From the NCBI GenBank assembly GCA_020253595.1, contig JADCBH010000161.1:1-5222 (forward strand): DNA of 5,222 nt. The letters run 5' to 3'. Below, piece by piece: positions 1-4,498 of the stretch. A program made the position numbers and the translations under genes. Within the stretch, counting starts at the first letter, position 1. Every line of letters starts with the position of its first letter. The notes beneath the pieces were generated by a model, which was not told the origin of the DNA, made no database searches, and saw only the letters and a list, made by a program, of their open reading frames with translations. Origin of the DNA: Brevundimonas sp. (GTDB lineage: Bacteria; Pseudomonadota; Alphaproteobacteria; Caulobacterales; Caulobacteraceae).

Positions 1-203
1 GCCCAAAGCGCAGCGACGAGCCCCGCCGTTCTCGCGGTCGAGATCGCAAGAACAGTCAGCAGCATCACGCCGACGACCGTGGCGATCGGCACAAGGGGAT
101 CATTGAACAGGGACGCGGCCGTAGCCGTCCGTCTTCCACGGACGAGCGAGGACCCGGCTGCGATGTCGATGTCCGAAGCTGTCAGAGCACGGCTGTTGGG
201 CAT
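1..203 (-). CDS. Partial hypothetical membrane protein (N-terminal 67 residues)
   Basis: An open frame on the minus strand begins with ATG at 203-201 and runs without a stop off the left edge of the window. The 67 visible residues start MPNSRALTASDID, have a polar, Arg-containing stretch (about residues 17-30, including VRGRR) and then a hydrophobic segment at about 36-57 (LVPIATVVGVMLLTVLAIS), which looks like one transmembrane helix or signal anchor with a short N-terminal tail. Most codons end in G or C, as expected for a coding frame here. It lies 68 bp downstream of thiE on the same strand, so it may be co-transcribed with it. No clear Shine-Dalgarno sequence precedes the ATG, so the start is uncertain; the frame stays open upstream but I see no better start codon. 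I do not recognise the family. The competing plus-strand frame at 79-300 has no recognisable protein character. Confidence 0.45.
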   Translation of the reverse strand, partial: MPNSRALTASDIDIAAGSSLVRGRRTATAASLFNDPLVPIATVVGVMLLTVLAISTARTAGLVAALW

Positions 204-271
204 CCGGTGGACACTCGGTGGAGGAACGCGACGTCCATGCTTAAGCCCGCGCTCCCTAATATCCCCTGAAG

Positions 272-910
272 TTACGGAGCAGCGGAGAGGATTTTGGTGA
301 ACTCTCGGACGGCTGCGGCAGGTCCTTGAGGATATCCCCAGACGCCCTGGCTCACGGCGAGGAAATCCGCGCCGGATTCGACCAGGATCCCCGCGTTGTC
401 GACGGTGACACCTCCGATGGCGACGCAGGGAACCTCCATCACCTCCTGCCAGATCGTCAGGATTTCGGGATCGGGCCGATAGGCCGTTTCCTTGGTCAAG
501 GTCGGGAAGAAGGCACCAAAGGCGACGTAGTCAGCGCCCGCTTCGGCAGCTTCCATGGCGAGGTGACGGCTGTCGTGGCAGGTGGCACCGATCATGGCGG
601 TCTTGCCCATGATCCGCCGAGCCGAGGCGACCGAAGCGTCGGACTGGCCTACATGCACGCCATCGCAGCCGAGCGCGGCTGCGAGGTCGGGCCTGTCATT
701 CAGGATCACCGCTGCTCCCCTCGCCTGCGCTATCGGTGCCAACCGCCGCACGGCGGATGCCACAATCTCGTCTGGTGCAGGCTTCAGCCGGATCTGAAGC
801 GCCGCGACCGGGCCGGCCTCCAACGCCTGTTCAAGCGATTGGGCGAAAGCCTCCAGGTCCGGAAGAACCGACGGTGTGATCAGATAGAGATGGCATTCGG
901 GGGCACGCAT
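272..910 (-). CDS. thiE: Thiamine-phosphate synthase (ThiE)
   Basis: ThiE joins HMP-pyrophosphate and thiazole phosphate to make thiamine phosphate, with release of pyrophosphate, in the cytoplasm. The 212-residue protein is of normal family length and a TIM-barrel fold is expected. Family landmarks appear in order: LYLIT at 8-12; LQIRLK at 38-43, with R41 and K43 at the pyrophosphate-binding positions; LNDRPDL at 70-76, with N71 and D72; DGVHVGQSD at 83-91, with metal-ligand D91; GATCH at 108-112; FGAFFPTLTKE at 131-141, with T137, T139 and K140; and AIGGVTVDN at 164-172. T110 occupies a position that is often serine. The start at 910 gives the usual short N-terminus. Upstream in-frame ATGs exist (985 and beyond), but they run back into the divergent bfd gene. 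No TPP-riboswitch core is visible in the 117-bp upstream gap. A TenI-like thiazole tautomerase is a less likely reading because the ThiE substrate-binding residues are kept. Confidence 0.88.
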   Translation of the reverse strand: MRAPECHLYLITPSVLPDLEAFAQSLEQALEAGPVAALQIRLKPAPDEIVASAVRRLAPIAQARGAAVILNDRPDLAAALGCDGVHVGQSDASVASARRIMGKTAMIGATCHDSRHLAMEAAEAGADYVAFGAFFPTLTKETAYRPDPEILTIWQEVMEVPCVAIGGVTVDNAGILVESGADFLAVSQGVWGYPQGPAAAVREFTKILSAAP

Positions 911-954
911 TGCGCCGAGGTGCGACGGCCGGTTCGCGGCGTCAACCACTGCGT

Positions 955-993
955 TTGAGAATGCGTTGCAATCCTCTGCCGACATGCTATGGA
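955..993 (+). promoter_or_regulatory. Candidate bfd promoter with overlapping Fur-like site
   Basis: The thiE-bfd divergent gap contains TTGCAA at 966-971 and, 16 bp later, TATGGA at 988-993 preceded by TGC, an extended -10 arrangement. Transcription would begin near position 1000, leaving a leader of about 28 nt before the GTG at 1028. GAGAATGCGTTGCAATC at 957-973 overlaps the -35 element. Its first half, GAGAATG, and the central TTGCAAT recall Fur boxes, but the match to the 19-bp consensus is partial. Known biology fits, since bfd is Fur-repressed in E. coli. The site is an inference from eye-matching only. Confidence 0.28.
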
Positions 994-1027
994 GAACCAG
1001 TCGCAACTGAGTTTCCGAGCGCCCCGC

Positions 1028-1213
1028 GTGTACGTCTGCAACTGCAACGGCCTTCGCCAGCGTGATGTCGCCCTCGCCATCGAGTCGGGCGCTAGGCGAC
1101 CCCGTGATGTGTTCGAGCGCAATGGCTGTTCGGCACAGTGCGCCAAGTGCGTCTGCGAAATGCGTCAGATGATCGACGACAGCCGTCAGGCCTTCGCGCT
1201 CGCAGCCGAGTAA
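1028..1213 (+). CDS. bfd: Bacterioferritin-associated ferredoxin (Bfd)
   Basis: This small [2Fe-2S] protein binds bacterioferritin and delivers electrons to its haem so that stored Fe(III) is reduced and released to the cytosol. Starting at GTG 1028 the product is 61 residues, beginning VYVCNCNG. Cysteines at 4, 6, 38 and 41 then fall at exactly the same positions as the cluster ligands of E. coli Bfd (C4, C6, C38, C41). Two further cysteines, C34 and C43, flank the second pair in CSAQCAKCVC at 34-43. The numbering and the candidate promoter at 966-993 favour GTG 1028 over the ATG at 989, which would add 13 residues not seen in the family (74 in total). Neither start has a good ribosome-binding site. 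bfr follows 132 bp downstream on the same strand, the usual Bfd partner arrangement. The similar [2Fe-2S] domain of NirB/NasB-type enzymes occurs only within much larger proteins. Confidence 0.88.
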   Translation: MYVCNCNGLRQRDVALAIESGARRPRDVFERNGCSAQCAKCVCEMRQMIDDSRQAFALAAE

Positions 1214-1221
1214 TCGCGGCC

Positions 1222-1240
1222 TAAAATCATTCGCAATATC
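1222..1240 (-). promoter_or_regulatory. Candidate Fur/iron box upstream of bfr
   Basis: Read on the minus strand this 19-mer is GATATTGCGAATGATTTTA. By hand it matches the classical Fur consensus (GATAATGATAATCATTATC) at 13 of 19 positions, and 12 of 19 in the other orientation. It starts 8 bp after the bfd stop and ends 105 bp before the bfr start, inside the only AT-rich patch of the bfd-bfr gap (1221-1253). Iron control of bfr is common, through Fur, Irr or RirA depending on the lineage. Which regulator would apply here cannot be told from the sequence. Confidence 0.3.
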
Positions 1241-1253
1241 AATGTAGTGATAA

Positions 1254-1269
1254 GGGCTCGCAAGAGCCC
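1254..1269 (+). promoter_or_regulatory. Perfect GC hairpin with GCAA tetraloop between bfd and bfr
   Basis: GGGCTC-GCAA-GAGCCC is a perfect 6-bp stem closed by a GNRA-type tetraloop, a very stable RNA hairpin. It follows the AT-rich patch after bfd and is 76 bp upstream of bfr. No run of T follows (the next bases are AACCGGCATTTT), so it is not a classical intrinsic terminator. It could be a 3' end-stabilising or attenuating structure for bfd, or the first element of the bfr leader. Confidence 0.45.
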
Positions 1270-1303
1270 AACCGGCATTTTGCTGTGCTATGACGAAGGA
1301 ACA

Positions 1304-1318
1304 GGCGCTCCCCGCGCC
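1304..1318 (+). promoter_or_regulatory. Second hairpin in the bfr leader
   Basis: GGCGC-TCCCC-GCGCC is a perfect 5-bp stem with a 5-nt loop. It ends 13 nt before the AGGAG ribosome-binding site of bfr (1332-1336). CTCC at 1308-1311, overlapping the loop, is complementary to GGAG at 1333-1336, so a loop-to-RBS interaction is geometrically conceivable. Function is inferred only. Confidence 0.35.
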
Positions 1319-1345
1319 ATGTGATTCACTCAGGAGCCGACGGCC

Positions 1346-1846
1346 ATGAAGGGCGATCCCGCGATCATCCGCACCCTCAACGCGGTGCTGACCAACGAGC
1401 TTACGGCGGTCAACCAGTACTTCCTGCACGCCCGGATGTTCGAGAGCTGGGGCCTGAAGCACCTCGGCCAGATCGTCTACGACGAGTCGATCGGCGAGAT
1501 GCGACACGCCGACAAGCTGATCAAGCGCATCCTTTTCCTCGATGGCCTGCCGAACATGCAGGACCTGCACAAGCTCAAGATCGGCGAGAGCTGCGTGGAA
1601 TGCCTCGGGGCTGACCTTCAGCTGGAGATCGACGGGCGTGCCGCCCAGCTCGCCGCGATCGCTCAGTGCGAGGCGTCGTCCGACTTCGTCAGCCGCCAGA
1701 TCCTGATGGAGATCCTGTCGGACACCGAAGAGCACATCGACTTCCTCGAGGCCCAGTTCAAGCTGATCGAACAGCTCGGCGAGCAGAACTATCTGCAGTC
1801 CGCGATGACCGAGATCGCCACGGACAACAGCGCCACGGGGGGTTGA
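1346..1846 (+). CDS. bfr: Bacterioferritin (Bfr)
   Basis: Bfr is a haem-containing 24-subunit iron-storage shell that oxidises Fe(II) at a di-iron centre and stores it as mineral in the cytoplasm. The 166-residue product starts MKGDPAIIRTLN and keeps the four-helix-bundle landmarks: E18, E51, H54, E94 and H130 of the ferroxidase centre, and M52, the residue that ligates haem at the subunit interface. The sixth expected ferroxidase ligand, E127, is replaced by T127 in the run DTEEHIDFLE, with glutamates instead at 128 and 129. A CxxC pair (C83, C86) sits just before helix C, with a further cysteine at C108. The C-terminus ends in GEQNYLQSAM plus about a dozen extra polar residues. AGGAG at 1332-1336, 9 nt before the ATG, fixes the start. 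It pairs functionally with bfd upstream and converges on the exporter permease, with only 2 bp between the stop codons. Confidence 0.95.
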   Translation: MKGDPAIIRTLNAVLTNELTAVNQYFLHARMFESWGLKHLGQIVYDESIGEMRHADKLIKRILFLDGLPNMQDLHKLKIGESCVECLGADLQLEIDGRAAQLAAIAQCEASSDFVSRQILMEILSDTEEHIDFLEAQFKLIEQLGEQNYLQSAMTEIATDNSATGG

Positions 1847-1848
1847 GG

Positions 1849-2571
1849 TCAGAGCACCTCGCGCCGGCTGAGGTGGAGGACGGCGGCGATCAGGGCGAGC
1901 GTGCCCAAACCGCCGCCCAGCCACATGGCCGTGTCGTGCCGCCAGCCCTCGACGAACACATTCACCGCCATCTGCCAGGGAAAGAAGACACCCTCCTTGG
2001 CTCCCGTGGCGACCACGGCGAAGAAGGTGCCGCCGATCCCGAGGGCGAGCGCAGGCACAAAGCTTGAAAAACGCATGGCCGCCCAGAACTGGATCGCGAT
2101 CATCAGGAGAGCGGCGGCCAGAACCTTGACCAGCAGCCAGGCTGTGCCCGCAAGATCGGGACTACCCGTCGGTCGGATCGCTGGCTTCAGCACAGCCGCC
2201 AACTCGACCGCGCCATAGCTGATGCCCAGGTTGAGCACACTCATGAACACGATCAGGCCCAGAACGCACGAGAGCTTCGCCGCATAGATGCGCCAGCGCG
2301 GCAAAGGCAGACTGCGCAGATGCTCCCAGGATCGGGGCGCATGCTCCATCTGGGCGACAAGCGCTGTCAGGGCCGTCACGCTCATCGGCAGCATGAAGAA
2401 GGCCCAGATCCCGACCGACGTCGTCATCCACTGGCTCCAGGGACCAGGTTGGTCGAAGCGACTGATATTGAAGAAGGCGAAAATGCCGATCAGGCAGGGG
2501 GCTGCCAGCGCCAGCAAGAGGGCCAGGGAACGGTTCAGTTTGCGGATTTCCACCGAGAGAACGGACAGCAT
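1849..2571 (-). CDS. ABC-2-type exporter permease
   Basis: This 240-residue integral membrane protein is the probable channel subunit for the ATPase encoded just upstream. It begins MLSVLSVEIRKLNRSLALLL, the short amphipathic, basic start typical of ABC-2 permeases of the bacitracin/lantibiotic-resistance type. About six transmembrane helices are visible, at roughly 16-36, 52-75, 98-122, 144-165, 170-189 and 216-234. The loop after helix 2 (WEHLRSLPLPRWRIYAAK, about 82-99) resembles the coupling region of these permeases. The ATG overlaps the ATPase stop by one base (TGATG), and AGGAG at 2584-2580 lies 8 nt upstream, so translation is coupled. Only one permease is present, so a homodimer is likely, unlike LanFEG systems with two different permeases. 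The substrate cannot be read from the sequence. The gene ends 2 bp from the convergent bfr stop, with no terminator between them. Confidence 0.82.
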   Translation of the reverse strand: MLSVLSVEIRKLNRSLALLLALAAPCLIGIFAFFNISRFDQPGPWSQWMTTSVGIWAFFMLPMSVTALTALVAQMEHAPRSWEHLRSLPLPRWRIYAAKLSCVLGLIVFMSVLNLGISYGAVELAAVLKPAIRPTGSPDLAGTAWLLVKVLAAALLMIAIQFWAAMRFSSFVPALALGIGGTFFAVVATGAKEGVFFPWQMAVNVFVEGWRHDTAMWLGGGLGTLALIAAVLHLSRREVL

Positions 2572-3506
2572 CAGGCGATCTCCTCATCGCGGGTTTTCGG
2601 GGCGACACTGACGGTGCGGTAGATCCCTTCCAGCGACCGGGCGCGCGGCGCGAGCGCGAAGACCGCGACTCCAGCTGTGACGAGGTCGCGATTGACCGCG
2701 GCCGTGGCGGCCTCGTGATCGCTTCCCGGTCGCAGACGTAGCGTCAGGCCCTCCGAATGGTCCTCCACGGTCAGGTCGTGGCTCGCGAGAACCGCCCGGG
2801 CCCGAGAGGGGTCATCGACCCTCAGGCCAATCTCGGGGGCGAGATCGGCCTTCAACCGCGCCAGTTCTCCTTCAAGCACCAACCGCCCCTCCGAGAGAAT
2901 GCCGACATGGGTCGCGGTCTGTTCGATCTCGCCGAGCAAGTGACTGGACAAGAGCACAGTAGCCCCTGCCCTCTCTGGCAAGGTCCTAAGGAACCGCCGC
3001 ATGTCGGAGATGCCATCCGGGTCGAGGCCGTTGGTCGGCTCATCGAGGATCAGGACAGGCGGTGCCCCTAGCATGGCGCGAGCGAGACCAATTCTTTGCC
3101 GCATGCCCAACGAGTAGCCGCCGACTCGTCGCCCGGCGTCCGCCCTCATGTCGACGACGTCCAGAACCCGATCGATCTCAGCACGGGGCAGGCCGAGGAG
3201 TGAGCGGGTCAGGTCGAGATTCTCCCGACCAGTCAGGTTGGCATAGAAACCGTGCGCCTCCAGCAGCGCGCCCGTCCGCCGCGCCGCCGCAATGCGATCG
3301 CGCGCGACGTCCAACCCGGCGATCCGGGCGATGCCGACCGTGGGTTTGAGCAGGCCCAGCAGCATCTTCAGTGTCGTGGTCTTGCCCGCGCCGTTCCGTC
3401 CGAGGAAGCCGTAGACCGCGCCTTCAGGCACCGACATCGATACGGCGTTCACCGCCGTGCGCCGGCCGAAGCGACGGGTCAGGCCCTCGGTTTCGATTGT
3501 CGCCAT
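2571..3506 (-). CDS. ABC exporter ATPase, BcrA/LanF-like with E-loop
   Basis: This is the nucleotide-binding subunit that powers the permease overlapping its 3' end. From ATG 3506 it has 311 residues. Motifs are complete: Walker A GRNGAGKT (36-43); signature YSLGMRQR (131-138) in the SLGM form typical of BcrA-type proteins; Walker B VLILDEP (151-157) with catalytic E156; D-loop GLDP (160-163); and switch H189. The Q-loop position reads LLEAHGFYANLTGRENL, with E83 instead of glutamine, the E-loop described for lantibiotic-immunity ATPases. Residues from about 220 form the accessory C-terminal domain common in this family. An ATG at 3533 would add nine residues. I prefer 3506 because GGAG lies 8 nt before it and 3533 falls inside the likely promoter. 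A role in resistance to, or export of, a peptide or other membrane-active compound is inferred from the family. Confidence 0.88.
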   Translation of the reverse strand: MATIETEGLTRRFGRRTAVNAVSMSVPEGAVYGFLGRNGAGKTTTLKMLLGLLKPTVGIARIAGLDVARDRIAAARRTGALLEAHGFYANLTGRENLDLTRSLLGLPRAEIDRVLDVVDMRADAGRRVGGYSLGMRQRIGLARAMLGAPPVLILDEPTNGLDPDGISDMRRFLRTLPERAGATVLLSSHLLGEIEQTATHVGILSEGRLVLEGELARLKADLAPEIGLRVDDPSRARAVLASHDLTVEDHSEGLTLRLRPGSDHEAATAAVNRDLVTAGVAVFALAPRARSLEGIYRTVSVAPKTRDEEIA

Positions 3507-3518
3507 CGCTCGCTCCAG

Positions 3519-3578
3519 CTTTAAGTCTGACATAAATTTGCGAAGCGTCGGACTTTAAGTCAAGATTAAAGAAAAGTC
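3519..3578. promoter_or_regulatory. Operator-like repeats in the divergent promoter region
   Basis: The 86-bp gap between the exporter and membrane-protein/HTH operons contains CTTTAAGTC at 3519-3527 and again at 3553-3561. The second copy sits in the perfect palindrome GACTT-T-AAGTC (3551-3561); the first is a weaker version of it. AAGTC recurs at 3574-3578. The AAGTC starts are 3523, 3557 and 3574, i.e. 34 and 17 bp apart. Binding sites for the small Cro/CI-type protein encoded at 4087-4329 would be expected to look like this, but the assignment is inference. Confidence 0.5.
3535..3563 (-). promoter_or_regulatory. Candidate promoter of the ABC exporter operon
   Basis: On the minus strand TTGACT (3563-3558) matches the -35 consensus at five of six positions. 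Seventeen bases on is CAAATT (3540-3535), a weak -10 within an AT-rich stretch. The -35 element overlaps the GACTTTAAGTC palindrome, and the transcript would start near the other repeat, so a protein bound at both sites would block this promoter. The leader before ATG 3506 would be about 20 nt. Confidence 0.35.
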
Positions 3579-3592
3579 AGAGACAGGACGCC

Positions 3593-4087
3593 ATGCCGAC
3601 CCACGACGCCGCCGCCTTTCGCCGCCTGTGTGCGCAGTACCGATGGCTTGCGATCTTCATGGTGGTCAGCGTCGGTGGCCTCCTGGCGCTGATCCACATC
3701 ATCTTTCCGCTGCTTCTCTGGATGCGCGACGGCGTTGTCCGCGAGGGTGTGATTGGAACGTCCGTCTTTGCTCTTCCGACGGTCTGCTATCTCTATGGCG
3801 TCTGGGCGATCGGTCAGGGCCTTGGCGAGGTCTCACGGGGACGGCTTATCCAGCCGACGCTCGCCGGCACGCTGCGTAAAGTCGGACTGGCTCTCGGCGC
3901 GGGCGGGGTGCTGAGCGTCTTTGTCGTAACCAATGCCCTGAGGGTGGTCGGCGAGATCCGCGGCGGATATCTGAACTTCGATGTGGGAGCCATGACGCTC
4001 GGCATGATTGGCGGGGCACTGTATCTCCTCGGTCGAGTGGTCGATCAGGCGGGACGCGTGCAGGCTGAACTGGACGAAATGATCTGA
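3593..4087 (+). CDS. DUF2975-type four-helix membrane protein
   Basis: A 164-residue inner-membrane protein with four predicted transmembrane helices at about 18-43, 52-74, 97-118 and 130-148. After helix 2 the segment LGEVSRGRLIQPTLAGTLRKVG (77-98) fits the DUF2975 pattern of a short basic loop leading into an LRKxG turn. The C-terminal stretch after helix 4 (GRVVDQAGRVQAELDEMI, 147-164) fits the family's terminal amphipathic tail. DUF2975 proteins have no established biochemical role that I can cite; they are often encoded beside a small YozG-like HTH protein, as here. The stop overlaps the next start by one base (TGATG). AGGA at 3585-3588 is a close-spaced, weak ribosome-binding site. A likely job is to sense membrane state or a compound and to modulate the HTH partner; this is inference. 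Family assignment is from pattern recognition only. Confidence 0.68.
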   Translation: MPTHDAAAFRRLCAQYRWLAIFMVVSVGGLLALIHIIFPLLLWMRDGVVREGVIGTSVFALPTVCYLYGVWAIGQGLGEVSRGRLIQPTLAGTLRKVGLALGAGGVLSVFVVTNALRVVGEIRGGYLNFDVGAMTLGMIGGALYLLGRVVDQAGRVQAELDEMI

Positions 4088-4329
4088 TGCCCGTGCGAGT
4101 GACCCTGGACGCTCTCATCGTCAGACGAGGTTTGAAGGCTCGCGACCTCGCAGCCGAGATCGGCCTCAGCGAAACCCAGATGTCTCTGTTCCGTTCGGGT
4201 AAGGTGAAGGGGATCCGTTTCTCCACCCTGGCCCGGCTGTGCGCCGCGCTCGACTGCAAGCCGGGTGACCTTCTCGATTATACCTACGACCCCGCCGATC
4301 TTTCGATCGCCAAGGATGAACTTCTCTGA
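4087..4329 (+). CDS. Small Cro/CI-type (YozG-like) HTH transcriptional regulator
   Basis: An 80-residue DNA-binding protein consisting almost wholly of one Xre/Cro-CI helix-turn-helix domain of the HTH_26/YozG kind. The scaffold helix and turn are at about 18-28 (ARDLAAEIGLS), and the recognition helix is at about 29-37 (ETQMSLFRS), followed by KVKGIRFSTLARLCAALDCKPGDLLDY, the conserved helix 4-5 signature of the family. There is no separate ligand or oligomerisation domain, so signal input probably comes from a partner, most simply the DUF2975 membrane protein whose stop codon overlaps this start. Translation is probably coupled, since no strong ribosome-binding site is seen. The repeats at 3519-3578, upstream of its own operon and of the divergent exporter, are its natural candidate targets. 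Whether it represses or activates cannot be told. Confidence 0.85.
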   Translation: MPVRVTLDALIVRRGLKARDLAAEIGLSETQMSLFRSGKVKGIRFSTLARLCAALDCKPGDLLDYTYDPADLSIAKDELL

Positions 4330-4431
4330 TCCGGCATTTGGCCAAGACCTGTCAGCGCCTGAAGCGCACTCAAGGTCATCACAAGTATGCACCAGACGCC
4401 CTCGCCTTGCCCTCCCGGGCGGCTTCCTCTA

Positions 4432-4495
4432 GGGATCGCGCCCGAATTCGCGCTGGCCGTCGTGGCCGCGCTCCAGCTCCAGCTCCAGCGATCCC
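4432..4495 (+). promoter_or_regulatory. Structured efp leader (long inverted repeat)
   Basis: GGGATCGC at 4432-4439 is the exact reverse complement of GCGATCCC at 4488-4495, which ends 3 nt before the efp ATG. Inside lie a GGCC-GTCGT-GGCC hairpin (4455-4467) and a competing CGCTGG (4451-4456) / CCAGCG (4485-4490) pair. A transcript could fold right up to the start codon. The 169-bp HTH-efp gap shows no other gene and no convincing promoter; the best partial match is TTGCCC (4407-4412) with TCTAGG (4428-4433), too closely spaced to trust. Confidence 0.38.
4471..4488 (+). repeat. Triple CTCCAG hexamer repeat
   Basis: Three perfect tandem copies of CTCCAG lie 10 nt before the efp start codon. 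They sit where a Shine-Dalgarno sequence would be expected and are complementary in sense to one (CTCC rather than GGAG). The last copy forms part of the 3' arm of the leader inverted repeats. Confidence 0.8.
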
Positions 4496-4498
4496 CTC

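Noticed and set aside
326..958. 210-codon plus-strand frame across thiE.
   Set aside because: It is the antisense shadow of thiE, whose motifs are complete. The plus-strand translation shows no family signature and has scattered Cys/Trp/His residues typical of a wrong frame.
911..1027. TPP riboswitch upstream of thiE.
   Set aside because: Neither the CUGAGA nor the ACCUGAUCUGG core element is present on the minus strand of this gap.
1254..1269. Intrinsic terminator for bfd.
   Set aside because: The stem-loop is strong, but no T-run follows within the expected distance, so it is reported as a hairpin of unknown role.
911..1924. Very long minus-strand frame (338 further codons) running upstream in frame with thiE, antisense to bfd and bfr.
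   Set aside because: bfd and bfr are recognised with their catalytic and ligand residues in the plus frames. The antisense frame has no recognisable domain and is what high-GC coding DNA produces on the opposite strand. ThiE has its normal length from 910.
3507..3533. ATPase start at ATG 3533, giving 320 residues.
   Set aside because: The added residues lie over the second operator-like repeat and the candidate transcription start, and the 3506 ATG has a GGAG at good spacing and the expected family N-terminus.
4471..4488. CRISPR or satellite-type repeat array.
   Set aside because: Three hexamer copies over 18 bp with no spacers; this is a simple tandem repeat.
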